64,000 nucleotides of DNA from JANQNX01 sp965601665 (GCA_965601665.1 OZ271833.1:1674001-1738000), one strand, 5' to 3'. Shown: positions 14,897 through 24,036, counted from the stretch's first letter. Numbers and translations: made by a program. Notes: generated from the sequence alone by a model not told the origin.

Positions 14897-17815
14897 ATGG
14901 AACCAACCAAAAGACCTTTGGAAGACATCGAGATGCGCGGCGATTTTATCCGTCGCCACATCGGCTCAGACCGCGAACAGGTAGCCCGGATCGTTGAGTA
15001 CCTGGGTATGGATTCGTTGGAAGAGATCATCGACCGGGTAGTCCCCGCCGATGTGCTGTCGAAAGAACCGTTATCACTGAGCGAGAGCCTGAGCGAACGC
15101 GCCGTCATTACCTACATGCGGAAACTCAGGAAACGCAACGTCGTCTGTGAACCCATGATCGGCATGGGCTACTACGGCACGGTGATGCCTTCCGTGATCA
15201 AGCGCAACGTGCTTGAGAACCCGGGCTGGTATACCGCCTACACGCCTTACCAACCCGAGATCAGCCAGGGTCGCCTGGAGGCATTATTAAATTTCCAGCA
15301 GATGGTCGAAGACCTGACCGGCATGGAGATCGCCAACGCCTCGCTACTGGATGAAGCCACGGCCGCCGCCGAGGCCATGTGCATGGCCAAGCGCGTATCC
15401 AAATCAAAGAGCAACACCTTCTTTGTCGATACCGACTGTCACCCGCAAACACTCGCAGTGATTCAGACCCGGGCTGAACCTTTCGGTTACATGATCGAGG
15501 TCGGCGATCCATGGGAAGACCTGGCACAACACGATGTGTTTGGCGTGCTGGTACAGTACCCGGGTTCCAGTGGCCATGTCCGCAACCCGCAGGCGGTGAT
15601 CCAGCAGGCCCATGAAAAAAATGCCCTGGTGACCGTGGCCGCCGATCTGTTAAGCCTGGTGTTGTTAAAATCGCCCGGTGAAATGGATGCCGATATCGTG
15701 GTAGGCAGTTCACAACGGTTTGGTGTAGCGCTGGGCTTTGGTGGACCACACGCGGCCTTCTTTGCCAGCAGACAAAGTTATATCCGCTCGTTACCCGGCC
15801 GCATCATTGGCGTCTCAAAAGACGTACACGACCAGCAGGCCTTGCGAATGTTGTTGCAAACCCGCGAACAACATATACGCCGCGACAAGGCTACCAGCAA
15901 CATCTGCACAGCGCAGGCACTACTGGCGATCCTGGCCGGCTTCTATGCGATCTACCATGGCCCCGAGGGCTTAAAAAACATAGCCACGCGTGTACATCGC
16001 TACACGCAGATACTGGTCGCGTGGTTAAAACAACAGGGCTTCGAGATCGCACATGCGGCCTACTTCGATACCATTACCGTGCGCGCACCGGGTAAGGCAC
16101 GCCGCTATGTGGCCAAGGCCCGCGACCTCGGTATCAACCTGCGTCCCATCGATCGCGATACGCTCGGCATCAGTTTCGACGAGGCCAGCACGCGGCGCAC
16201 GTTGCGACGACTGGAACAGGTCTTTCAAAACCCCGACTCGGAACACCTGAATATCAACGACATCGACAAAGACCTGGTCGAATGCATCCCGGATACGCTA
16301 TTACGCAGCAGCGAATTCCTCACCCACCCGGTATTTAATATCTACCACTCCGAGACCGAGATGATGCGCTATATGCGCCGACTGGCACGCAAAGACATCG
16401 CGCTGGACCGCGCCATGATCCCGCTTGGCTCCTGCACCATGAAACTGAATGCGTCGGTGGAACTCCTGGCGTTGAGTTACCGCGAGTTCAATGCCATGCA
16501 TCCGTTCGCCCCGGCTGACCAGGCCCAGGGTTACATTCAGCTGCTGGAAGAACTGGAGTCCATGCTCTGCGACTTGACAGGCTTCGATGCCATCTCGTTT
16601 CAACCGAACTCGGGCGCACAGGGTGAGTACACCGGCCTGCTGGTGATCCGCAAGTATCACCAGGTCAACGGTGACGCACAGCGTAACATCTGCCTGATAC
16701 CGTCGTCGGCGCATGGCACCAACCCCGCCAGTGCCGTTATGGCCGGCATGAAGGTGGTGGTCGTAAAGTGTGACGACAACGGCAATGTTGATGTTAACGA
16801 TCTTACCCGGAAGGCAGAACAGCATTCAAATGAACTGGCCGCGCTGATGATCACCTACCCCTCCACGCATGGCGTGTACGAGGAGGCCTTTACCCACATC
16901 TGCGACATCATCCATAAACACGGTGGTCAGGTATACATGGACGGAGCCAACTTCAATGCACTGGTAGGTATCTGCCGACCCGGACACTCAGGCGTCGACG
17001 TTAGTCATATGAACCTGCACAAGACCTTTGCCATCCCGCATGGCGGTGGCGGCCCCGGTGTAGGTCCGATAGGAGTACGCCGACATCTTGCCCCATACTT
17101 GCCGGATCACCCGGTGGTGGATGACGTCAATCCCGATGTTGGTGAGGCCGGTACCGTGGGCACGGTCGCTGCAGCGCCGTGGGGATCAGCCAGCATTCTG
17201 TCAATCTCGTGGGCCTACATCGCCATGATGCGCGACAAGGGTCTGCACCGGGCAACATTAATCGCCATCTTGAACGCCAACTACATTGCGACCAGGCTGA
17301 AACCGTATTTCCCGATTTTGTATACTGGTAAAAACGACATGGTCGCGCACGAGTGCATCATCGATCTGCGTCACATTAAGGAAGCACTCGGCATCACGGT
17401 GGAAGACATTGCCAAGCGTCTTATCGATTACGGCTTTCACGCTCCGACCGTGTCCTTTCCCGTGGCCGACACCATGATGATTGAACCTACAGAGAGCGAG
17501 AATAAGCGCGAATTGGACCGCTTCATCAACGCCATGGCTGCCATCCACAACGAGATCAAGATGGTCGAGATGGGGGCATTTGATAGGGATAATAATCCGC
17601 TGAAAAATGCTCCGCATTCGCAATTGCTGCTGGAGCAGGAAGAGTGGACGCTACCTTATTCCAGAAAGATTGCCTTCTTCCCGGCACCGGAACTGCACGA
17701 GGATAAATATTGGCCGCCGATTGGCCGTATCGACAACCTCTACGGTGACCGCAACATCGTTTGCAGTTGCCCACCGCTAAGCAGTTACGAGGAACTGACT
17801 ACCGAGAATTCCTGA
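14897..17815 (+). CDS. gcvP: Glycine dehydrogenase (decarboxylating), P protein
   Basis: A 972-residue PLP enzyme that decarboxylates glycine and loads the aminomethyl group on GcvH; the single-chain form joins both halves found as separate subunits elsewhere. The PLP lysine is K709 in NLHKTFAIPHGGGGPG; MIGMGYYGT near residue 85 and the PLGSCTMKLN segment are diagnostic. The ATG at 14897 is chosen for its AAGGAG at 14885-14890; the in-frame TTG at 14891 is a poorer choice. It ends the gcv operon, and the next gene is convergent. Confidence 0.96.
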   Translation: MEPTKRPLEDIEMRGDFIRRHIGSDREQVARIVEYLGMDSLEEIIDRVVPADVLSKEPLSLSESLSERAVITYMRKLRKRNVVCEPMIGMGYYGTVMPSVIKRNVLENPGWYTAYTPYQPEISQGRLEALLNFQQMVEDLTGMEIANASLLDEATAAAEAMCMAKRVSKSKSNTFFVDTDCHPQTLAVIQTRAEPFGYMIEVGDPWEDLAQHDVFGVLVQYPGSSGHVRNPQAVIQQAHEKNALVTVAADLLSLVLLKSPGEMDADIVVGSSQRFGVALGFGGPHAAFFASRQSYIRSLPGRIIGVSKDVHDQQALRMLLQTREQHIRRDKATSNICTAQALLAILAGFYAIYHGPEGLKNIATRVHRYTQILVAWLKQQGFEIAHAAYFDTITVRAPGKARRYVAKARDLGINLRPIDRDTLGISFDEASTRRTLRRLEQVFQNPDSEHLNINDIDKDLVECIPDTLLRSSEFLTHPVFNIYHSETEMMRYMRRLARKDIALDRAMIPLGSCTMKLNASVELLALSYREFNAMHPFAPADQAQGYIQLLEELESMLCDLTGFDAISFQPNSGAQGEYTGLLVIRKYHQVNGDAQRNICLIPSSAHGTNPASAVMAGMKVVVVKCDDNGNVDVNDLTRKAEQHSNELAALMITYPSTHGVYEEAFTHICDIIHKHGGQVYMDGANFNALVGICRPGHSGVDVSHMNLHKTFAIPHGGGGPGVGPIGVRRHLAPYLPDHPVVDDVNPDVGEAGTVGTVAAAPWGSASILSISWAYIAMMRDKGLHRATLIAILNANYIATRLKPYFPILYTGKNDMVAHECIIDLRHIKEALGITVEDIAKRLIDYGFHAPTVSFPVADTMMIEPTESENKRELDRFINAMAAIHNEIKMVEMGAFDRDNNPLKNAPHSQLLLEQEEWTLPYSRKIAFFPAPELHEDKYWPPIGRIDNLYGDRNIVCSCPPLSSYEELTTENS

Positions 17816-17832
17816 ATCATTTATTTCAGGCG

Positions 17833-17858
17833 AAAAAAAAGGATGCCGAAGCACCCTT
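17833..17858 (-). terminator. Rho-independent terminator after the HU-like gene
   Basis: Read on the minus strand, a 7-bp stem with one G-T pair and a TTCG tetraloop (17841-17858) is followed by a run of eight T (A-run at 17833-17840 on the plus strand). It ends the HU-like transcript; the plus-strand gcv transcript has only a weak T-stretch here. Confidence 0.8.
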
Positions 17859-17879
17859 TAATTCAATTCTGGATTCGAC

Positions 17880-18218
17880 TCAGGAGGTCGCAAAATCCTT
17901 CGCGGCCTTAAGCGCTACTGCACGAACAGAAGTTGATGCAGGCTTGGCCTTAATCATAATTTCTTCACCGGTAAATGGATTGCGACCAGGACGTGCCTTG
18001 GTAGCTTTCTTTTTAACAGTCTTCATTTTTACACCCAGCTCAGGAACAACAAATTCACCAACGGCACGTGGTTTCAGATGACGCTCTGCCTGGCCAGCAA
18101 GTGACACAAGTACGGCTTTTACGTCCTTGTTTGATAGACCGGTTTCTTCAGCAATCGCTTTAACGATTTGAGCCTTGGTTTGACGCTCTTTAACGGCGGT
18201 ACGTTTTGGAGATGACAT
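17880..18218 (-). CDS. HU-family DNA-binding protein
   Basis: A 112-residue nucleoid-associated protein. The N-terminal basic extension (SSPKRTAVKERQ) is followed by the HU/IHF helix pair KAQIVKAIAEETGLSNKDVK and the beta-arm region GRNPFTGEEIMIKAKP, including the Pro that intercalates in DNA. It is about 20 residues longer than standard HU, and the GRNPFTGE arm with a Lys-rich preceding segment places it among divergent HU homologues, not HupA or HupB themselves. A terminator follows immediately. Confidence 0.87.
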   Translation of the reverse strand: MSSPKRTAVKERQTKAQIVKAIAEETGLSNKDVKAVLVSLAGQAERHLKPRAVGEFVVPELGVKMKTVKKKATKARPGRNPFTGEEIMIKAKPASTSVRAVALKAAKDFATS

Positions 18219-18573
18219 TAGATTTAATTACCTCTTTTGTTATTTTCAAGATCAATTAGTGAAAAAAAGACACTCGCTACTGATGCCCCATACTGTAGAC
18301 AGTTGGCGATTATAACGACAAAAAAAAATTACGACTACGCTTGAAACAAAAAAAGTGGCTATTTCAGCAGAAAAAACACTGATTTTTTTTAATGACAAAA
18401 AAATCGTGTGCATTAATTGGGAAAATAAAAAATAATTTACCTGACACATATGTTTACAGCACCCTTTGCGTGTAATACATGCATCAACGCCGGTTGCTAT
18501 TTATATTTTTTAGAAAAAAGAAGAATGCGCATGGCATCGTCTCGAAAACCACAAGTCCGTCGGCGTTAGCAAC
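18219..18573. other. AT-rich intergenic region with A-tracts
   Basis: A 355-base gap between divergent genes. It is strongly AT-rich, with A- or T-runs of six or more bases at 18320-18328, 18348-18354, 18371-18376, 18383-18390 and 18397-18403, which is the composition of intrinsically bent DNA. It should hold the HU-like promoter on the minus strand and the promoter of the zinc-ribbon gene on the plus strand. A 14-codon reading frame (18525-18569) precedes the plus-strand gene. Confidence 0.6.
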
Positions 18574-19596
18574 ATGGCAATCACCTGCCCCGGTTGTAAC
18601 AATCAAATGCGTTCTGTGATCTATTACGGTGCAAGCTCCACTTTCTGCCTCGCCTGTAAATGTTTCTTCCTGAAACCGGAACAACTTGAGCAAATCACGG
18701 TTAATTCCAACATCGATCTTGATACGGAAGCACCCAAAATCTTACCCGGTGGGGGTGAACCGAGTTATCACTGTCCGGGCTGCCACAGTAGCATGTCCCG
18801 CCATCTGCGTGGGCGCATATTAAAGACTGAAGTTGACACCTGCGACAGCTGTAAAAGCGTTTGGCTGAACAAAACGGCGCTTACGCGCATTGAATACGAC
18901 GCCGCCGTCGTGCGCCGCAACCAGCAAAAGAACTCGGGCACGCGTATGACTTGCCCGAAGTGCGGCCTGGAACAAAACAAGGCCGAAAGCTGCAAACGCT
19001 GCCAGGTCGTCGTGGATAAATACCGCGTGGCGCGCCAGGAAGGCCGACTGGAATACAGGAAAATCGGCTTCTTCGAAAAGCTTGGCAAGCAACTCGAGGC
19101 GCGTATTCTCGAAACCAGGCAAAAGAGCAAACATGCGCACTCACGCACGCGCAAATTTCTGGATGCCTGCCAACACAACCAGTTTGCCTTCTACTTGATG
19201 AAGTTATTCAGTTGGGCGCTGATTGTCGTCGCCGTGTACGAAGTTTGGCTGATAATCCTCTATACGTTCAGCAATATCTCCATGGCACCACCACGACCGG
19301 AGAACTTCGACCTGGCCACGGCCCGCGTATCGATCTTCTATATCTTCGCGATCGCGTTTGCCGGCCCCATCGTGTTATTAATCACGTTTATCCTGTGGCG
19401 CTTATCGTGGTATAGCATGTATGGCCCGATACAGGCCCTGACACATCGCTTTTTCCATCCGCTGATCAAACCCGTTATTGCCATCCTGCTGTTAATGATG
19501 GTGTTGCAATCGGTGTCGCTGTTCGCGCATGGTTTCTGGACCACGTACTGGTGGTTAAACCAGCAAGTTGCGCAGGCGAAAACGCAGCAACTGTAA
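18574..19596 (+). CDS. Zinc-ribbon membrane protein with TFIIB-type zinc fingers
   Basis: A 340-residue protein. Three CxxC-based zinc ribbons occur in the first 150 residues: CPGCNNQM...CLACK (5-30), CPGCHSSM...CDSCKSVW (zf-TFIIB type, about 68-95) and CPKCGLEQ...CKRCQ (about 128-150). The rest carries three hydrophobic helices (about 210-232, 252-275 and 297-318). The zf-TFIIB family is common in bacteria, of unknown function. A possible short leader reading frame ends 4 nt before the ATG, and no classical ribosome-binding site is seen. Confidence 0.75.
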   Translation: MAITCPGCNNQMRSVIYYGASSTFCLACKCFFLKPEQLEQITVNSNIDLDTEAPKILPGGGEPSYHCPGCHSSMSRHLRGRILKTEVDTCDSCKSVWLNKTALTRIEYDAAVVRRNQQKNSGTRMTCPKCGLEQNKAESCKRCQVVVDKYRVARQEGRLEYRKIGFFEKLGKQLEARILETRQKSKHAHSRTRKFLDACQHNQFAFYLMKLFSWALIVVAVYEVWLIILYTFSNISMAPPRPENFDLATARVSIFYIFAIAFAGPIVLLITFILWRLSWYSMYGPIQALTHRFFHPLIKPVIAILLLMMVLQSVSLFAHGFWTTYWWLNQQVAQAKTQQL

Positions 19597-19663
19597 AACA
19601 CAACAAACACATGCAGGCAGTGAGGTCGCTGTTTATAATGCTGTAAAACAATAAGGTGTCGCT

Positions 19664-21118
19664 ATGCAATTCAGACCCATTCCAGGCAGTCTTTTACTTA
19701 TCCTTTTACTGGGATTTTCCAACGCGGCCTTTGCCACTCTCAACGGTACCTATACCGGCAAGGGTAGCGCCTCGTTTCAATGTAACGCACCGGCAATTGG
19801 CCCGTTTAACGCCAACCTGAACGTTGTGCTGATCGCGACCGGCACGAGCTTTAGCCTGTCACTCAACGATCCTGCCGGTCGCTACAGCTATAACGGCACA
19901 GGTGGCATCAGCCAGTCAGGCAATAGTTTTATCTTTAGCGCCACGGGGCAGGCGCAAATCAACGTTGGCGATGCCGGCATCGACGGTACCTATGACCCGT
20001 CTTTCCTGAATTCATTTGTTTACCAGCAAAACGGCGAAAAGCTGGATATCGTTAACAGCCCGGCACCGGAGCTCAACATCCTGGGCCAGGCCCCGTGCGT
20101 GGATATCTCTATCTCCGTCACGCTGGATAATCTCATTCTCGGCGGGCAAGTGGTTGTCACCTCCGAAACACCCGGTAGCTCGGTGACCGATACGCTGTTA
20201 TTCAACACGCAAATACAAAACACCGTTACCGGTATTAACAACCGCATTACCGGTGCACTGGCCGCGATAAAAACGCTGGTCACGCCGCGTTTTTCCGACA
20301 ACGGTTTCAGCCTCGAGGGCCAGACAGGATTAAACGCCGGTGATGGTGACGCGCTGCCGTTTGGCGTCTGGGGTAACTACAGCTATACCGATTTTGAAAA
20401 CGACTTATCAAGTACCGCGTTTGACGGGAGCAGCCACGGTTTCCTGGGCGGTGTTGACGTGGCCGCATGGGACAACGCCATTATTGGTGTCGCACTGGGA
20501 TTTGACATGGCCGATATCGATACCGGCTTTAACAGCGGTAACCAGAAGGCCGACACGTTTACCATTGCCCCCTATTACGGCGCGATCCTGAGCGACATAC
20601 TCAGTGTCGATTTTAATTTTGGTTATTCCTATGTCGACTACGACCAGTTTCGCACCAGCGGAGCCACGCGCGTATCCAGTACCCCCACGGCCGACCGCTT
20701 ATTTGGCGCCTTTAATCTCAGTACCACGTATTTTGTAGACCGCTGGGTGTTCGGCAGCCGCGTTGGCTTCCTGTATGCGCGCAGCAAGATCGACACCTAC
20801 ACCGAAAGCAATGGCGCCACCGTTGCCGAACGTGCCACCCGCGTGGGGACGTTCTCGCTGGCCGGGGATGCCGCCTACAGCTTTGGCAACTATGAACCGT
20901 TTTTGAACCTGGCCTATCACTATGACTACATGCTGGTAGAGGTCAGTGCCGGCACCGGCCCGCAACCGGCCAATGACAAGGACGACATCCTGCTGACCAC
21001 CGGTATCCGCTATTTCGAAAAATCCGGGCTCAGCGGCAACCTTGAATACAGTAAACGTTTCCTGCGTGAAAACTTCGATGAAGATCGCCTGAGCGTGACC
21101 GTACGCGTCGACTACTAG
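19664..21118 (+). CDS. Autotransporter-type outer-membrane beta-barrel protein
   Basis: A 484-residue exported protein with signal peptide (cleavage after about residue 25, SNAAFA). Residues 26-180 are a beta-rich domain with repeats of the GTYTGKGSASF type. A helical stretch (about 184-200, TVTGINNRITGALAAIKTL) leads into a C-terminal 12-stranded barrel (about 225-484) with alternating aromatic strands, ending in aromatic residue Y, as the autotransporter barrel does. The passenger is small. AAGG precedes the ATG, and TATAAT occurs at 19634, but no good -35 is seen. Confidence 0.8.
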   Translation: MQFRPIPGSLLLILLLGFSNAAFATLNGTYTGKGSASFQCNAPAIGPFNANLNVVLIATGTSFSLSLNDPAGRYSYNGTGGISQSGNSFIFSATGQAQINVGDAGIDGTYDPSFLNSFVYQQNGEKLDIVNSPAPELNILGQAPCVDISISVTLDNLILGGQVVVTSETPGSSVTDTLLFNTQIQNTVTGINNRITGALAAIKTLVTPRFSDNGFSLEGQTGLNAGDGDALPFGVWGNYSYTDFENDLSSTAFDGSSHGFLGGVDVAAWDNAIIGVALGFDMADIDTGFNSGNQKADTFTIAPYYGAILSDILSVDFNFGYSYVDYDQFRTSGATRVSSTPTADRLFGAFNLSTTYFVDRWVFGSRVGFLYARSKIDTYTESNGATVAERATRVGTFSLAGDAAYSFGNYEPFLNLAYHYDYMLVEVSAGTGPQPANDKDDILLTTGIRYFEKSGLSGNLEYSKRFLRENFDEDRLSVTVRVDY

Positions 21119-21219
21119 GCCACTGTCTACGATAAAACCGGCCGGTATAGGCAAGCATTGAACTTGCTGCTTATAATGGTTACTAAAATCACGTCTTTGA
21201 CATCGTTCACCATCACCCC

Positions 21220-21597
21220 ATGCAATTACGTAATCGCAGCTATATCTTCATGAACACTTTCGCGATCTTCGCGCCCATCGTCTCGGCCGTGCTTGCCGCC
21301 GCCAGCTACGATGACGCGGTCGCCAGCATTTACTGGATGGCGCTGTTCGTTGCGATACCGGTCATCATCTGCCTGCTCGCGGCCAAACTGATAAAAAACC
21401 AGCAGTTCTACATTGGCGCGACCGTGATGATGTTCACCTGCAACCTGATGAACACCCTGCTGTTCCATATGGATACCGGCGCCATGATGATCGTTAGCGT
21501 GCTGTTACTGCAGCTGTTTATCGCCGTGCCGTCGTTGCTGTATGGCATGGCCTTGTTTGTTGCCCGCAAGAAACAGCCTGCGCCGGAGCAGCCGTAA
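21220..21597 (+). CDS. Small integral membrane protein (125 aa)
   Basis: A 125-residue protein with four predicted membrane helices (about 8-30, 38-56, 63-82 and 86-112) and a short basic, Pro-rich tail. No family recognised. It lies 2 nt upstream of the HIT gene, so is probably co-transcribed with it. A TATAAT at 21172-21177 could be a -10 element, but a matching -35 is not evident. Confidence 0.6.
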   Translation: MQLRNRSYIFMNTFAIFAPIVSAVLAAASYDDAVASIYWMALFVAIPVIICLLAAKLIKNQQFYIGATVMMFTCNLMNTLLFHMDTGAMMIVSVLLLQLFIAVPSLLYGMALFVARKKQPAPEQP

Positions 21598-21599
21598 AC

Positions 21600-21980
21600 A
21601 TGCAGGAAAAAGGCTGCATCTTTTGCGAATTATCCGACGATCGCGTTGTTGATAAAAATGCCCATGCCCTCGCCTTTCGCGACGCTAACCCCGTCACCGA
21701 GGGCCACACGCTGATTATTCCGAAACGGCACGAGGCCGAGTATTTTGACCTTACCGATGAAGAGACGCTGGCCTGCAAGTATTTACTGGAGCGGCAGAAA
21801 CACCGCATCATGGCGAGCGACGTCAACGTCACCGGCTTTAACATCGGCATGAACTGCGGCATCGATGCCGGCCAGACCGTGTTCCATTGCCATATTCACC
21901 TGATCCCGCGGCGTCGAGGCGATGTCGAGAACCCCAGGGGCGGCATCCGCCACTTAATCCCCGGCAAGGGTTACTATTAG
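21600..21980 (+). CDS. HIT-family nucleotide-binding protein
   Basis: A 126-residue histidine-triad protein of the HinT/Fhit superfamily that hydrolyses nucleoside phosphoramidates or dinucleotides. The triad HCHIHLIPR (near residue 98-106) is intact and the N-terminal CIFCEL gives the CxxC that often holds zinc. Length is right for the HIT family. It follows the 125-residue membrane gene by 2 nt and precedes arsM by 45 nt. Confidence 0.9.
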   Translation: MQEKGCIFCELSDDRVVDKNAHALAFRDANPVTEGHTLIIPKRHEAEYFDLTDEETLACKYLLERQKHRIMASDVNVTGFNIGMNCGIDAGQTVFHCHIHLIPRRRGDVENPRGGIRHLIPGKGYY

Positions 21981-22025
21981 CCCGCTGTTGGCATCTAACC
22001 GTTTCACACTCAAGGAATCACTCGC

Positions 22026-23069
22026 ATGAAAGAAGAAGTACAAAAATATTACGGTGAAACACTTACCGGCTCGGCAGACCTGCAAACCAACGCCTGCTGC
22101 ACGGCCAGCGCGCCACCGGCGCACATCAAGGACATCATGGCGCTGCTGCATGAAGAAGTGACCTCTCGCTACTATGGCTGTGGCCTGGTAGTGCCGGAAT
22201 TAATGGCAGGCCTGAAGGTGTTGGACCTCGGCAGCGGTGCTGGCCAGGACTGCTACTTGCTATCCGCACTGGTGGGTGAAAACGGCCAGGTCACCGGCGT
22301 TGATATGACCCCGCAACAGCTTGAGGTTGCGCGTGCACATATCGACTACCACACGCAACAGTTTGGCTATGCCAAACCCAACGTCGAGTTCCTGCTAGGC
22401 CATCTGGAGGCACTGGACGAATTAGAGCTGGAAGATAACAGCTACGACCTGATTGTTTCCAACTGCGTCATTAACCTGTGCCCCGAGAAAGAGGCGGTAT
22501 TGAAAGAGGCCTACCGCGTGTTAAAACCGGGCGGTGAAATCTATTTCTCCGATGTGTATGCCGATCGGCGCATCCCCGATCACCTGGTACAGGACCCGAC
22601 GCTGTACGGTGAATGCCTGAGCGGCGCACTGTACTGGCAGGATTTTATCCACCTCGCCAAACAGTGCGGTTTTCTCGACCCGCGCCTGGTCGAAGATCGG
22701 CCACTGGAAATCGGTAACGACGAGTTAAAGGCCAGGACCGGCGACATCAATTTTTACTCGGCCACCTATCGCCTGTTCAAGGTCGCAGAGCTGGAACCCG
22801 GCACTGAAAACTACGGCCAGGCCGTAATGTACAAAGGCACGCTGCCTGAGCAAAAAGAGTGCTTTAAGCTGGATAAACATCACAGCTTTACCGCTACTGC
22901 AGCGACGCCCGTGAGTGGCAACACGTTTGCGATACTGCAAGGCTCACGCTTCCAGCAACACTTCGAGTTCATCGGTAGCCGCGACAAGCACCTGGGCAGC
23001 TTTGACACAACGGCGGCAGGCATGCCGTTTGACACCACCACCAACGCCAAATCTACCGGCTGCTGTTAG
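22026..23069 (+). CDS. arsM: Arsenite S-adenosylmethionine methyltransferase
   Basis: A 347-residue SAM-dependent enzyme that methylates trivalent arsenic. The N-terminal methyltransferase domain has motif I DLGSGAGQD (67-75). The cysteines known to bind arsenic in ArsM proteins have counterparts at C76, C147 (SNCVINL) and C197 (YGECLSGALYW), with C52 near the start. A C-terminal extension of about 100 residues follows and ends with a CC pair at 346-347, another possible arsenic-binding site. No arsR, arsB or arsC is visible in this window. Confidence 0.88.
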   Translation: MKEEVQKYYGETLTGSADLQTNACCTASAPPAHIKDIMALLHEEVTSRYYGCGLVVPELMAGLKVLDLGSGAGQDCYLLSALVGENGQVTGVDMTPQQLEVARAHIDYHTQQFGYAKPNVEFLLGHLEALDELELEDNSYDLIVSNCVINLCPEKEAVLKEAYRVLKPGGEIYFSDVYADRRIPDHLVQDPTLYGECLSGALYWQDFIHLAKQCGFLDPRLVEDRPLEIGNDELKARTGDINFYSATYRLFKVAELEPGTENYGQAVMYKGTLPEQKECFKLDKHHSFTATAATPVSGNTFAILQGSRFQQHFEFIGSRDKHLGSFDTTAAGMPFDTTTNAKSTGCC

Positions 23070-23087
23070 GCCTTAAGGACGACTGCC

Positions 23088-23336
23088 ATGGAAGCCGCTG
23101 CAACACTGGACGTACTCAAACTACAGCGCTGGACCGGTACGTTGCTGGCGATCGTGGCCGCGCTCATGGTCGCATCCAATTCTGACATCAGTAAATACGG
23201 TTACCCGATTTTCATGGTGAGCAGTTTTTTCTGGTCGTACGTCGCCATCCAGCTAAAAGACCAGGCCCTGCTGTTATTACAAATCGTGTTTATCTGTGTC
23301 GATGCCTTTGGCATCTATAACTGGTTTGTCGTTTAG
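23088..23336 (+). CDS. Small membrane protein (82 aa) downstream of arsM
   Basis: An 82-residue protein with three hydrophobic segments (about 14-30, 38-54 and 59-80). The ending IVFICVDAFGIYNWFVV resembles the last helix of short PQ-loop or nicotinamide-transporter-like proteins, but the similarity is too weak to assign. It starts 18 nt after arsM, so co-transcription is likely. The gap downstream contains a perfect 14-bp palindrome, CCCGCAGCTGCGGG (23358-23371), and a short stem at 23425-23443. Confidence 0.55.
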   Translation: MEAAATLDVLKLQRWTGTLLAIVAALMVASNSDISKYGYPIFMVSSFFWSYVAIQLKDQALLLLQIVFICVDAFGIYNWFVV

Positions 23337-23451
23337 CATGGTGATGGTGAAAGACTGCCCGCAGCTGCGGGTGCTGTAGTGGTCGGTGGAATACCGCGAG
23401 CAGTTAACTGACGTAGAAAAGAGACTGGCCGTTAGATTGCCAGCTTTAATT

Positions 23452-23478
23452 AAAAAGGCGCCTGGTTAATCAGGCACC
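23452..23478 (-). terminator. Rho-independent terminator overlapping a stop codon
   Basis: On the minus strand GGTGCCTG (23478-23471) pairs with CAGGCGCC (23464-23457) and is followed by TTTTTA. The stem includes the TGA stop of the 61-residue gene, a compact arrangement that supports that small gene as real. Confidence 0.85.
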
Positions 23479-23655
23479 GTTAGATTCCTGGCCAAATTCA
23501 TTCTTGATTCTGATCTGAATGTAAACCGCGTTCACCAGCAGGTTCACAATGGCGATACCGGCAACGACGGCCGGCGCGCTGCCCCATTCGCCGATGATGA
23601 CGCTGACGAACAGTAACAGGAACATGGAATTCAGGATCATCACGGGGACTTTCAT
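23470..23655 (-). CDS. Small membrane protein (61 aa)
   Basis: A 61-residue protein with two hydrophobic helices (about 5-22 and 27-48) and a charged C-terminal tail, IRIKNEFGQESNGA. GAGGAAG lies at good distance before the ATG at 23655, and a terminator stem overlaps the stop codon. It follows the 120-residue secreted protein by 18 nt. No family recognised. Confidence 0.6.
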   Translation of the reverse strand: MKVPVMILNSMFLLLFVSVIIGEWGSAPAVVAGIAIVNLLVNAVYIQIRIKNEFGQESNGA

Positions 23656-23673
23656 GGTTTTCTTCCTCGAAAC

Positions 23674-24036
23674 TTACTTATCTAACTGTTGTTCACAGGT
23701 GCTGGCCCAGACGGCACCGGCATACTCGGCCGTGTAGGTCAGGCTTTGCTTGTCGATATCATAGACGCTCTGTTCGCCCGACGGTTCACTGAACCAGCTC
23801 ACCTGCCAGCTACTGGCGGTTTCCACCACCGACCCTTCGGATGTCGTACAGTACTCGGCAAAATCCGGCGCGCAGGCAAACTCGTCACCCGACTCTTCCA
23901 CCACTACGCGGGTAGTATTTTCTGCAAACGTCAGGATCGTGCTCTTGCGCCCCAGTTCATCGAAACAAACAAGGATCGGCGACGCAAACAAACTGATATG
24001 TACCAGGCACAATAACAAAGTAACAACGGCTCGCAT
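23674..24036 (-). CDS. Small secreted hypothetical protein
   Basis: A 120-residue exported protein with signal peptide MRAVVTLLLCLVHISLFA. The mature part is acidic and beta-looking, with Cys at about 24, 54, 62 and 115 that could pair as disulfides. It is preceded by the DUF6868-type gene (16 nt) and followed by the 61-residue membrane gene, so the three form a short minus-strand operon. No family recognised. Confidence 0.55.
   Translation of the reverse strand: MRAVVTLLLCLVHISLFASPILVCFDELGRKSTILTFAENTTRVVVEESGDEFACAPDFAEYCTTSEGSVVETASSWQVSWFSEPSGEQSVYDIDKQSLTYTAEYAGAVWASTCEQQLDK

Noticed and set aside
16301..16825. 174-codon frame antisense to gcvP
   Set aside because: Shadow of a conserved gene, with biased residue composition.
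18252..18449. 65-codon minus-strand frame in the AT-rich gap
   Set aside because: Low-complexity Phe/Ser/Lys composition from A/T-runs, no ribosome-binding site, and it covers the HU-like promoter.
23358..23371. 14-bp palindrome as a terminator of the arsM transcript
   Set aside because: No T-run follows it. A weak stem at 23425-23443 with CTTTAATT is a better, though poor, candidate.
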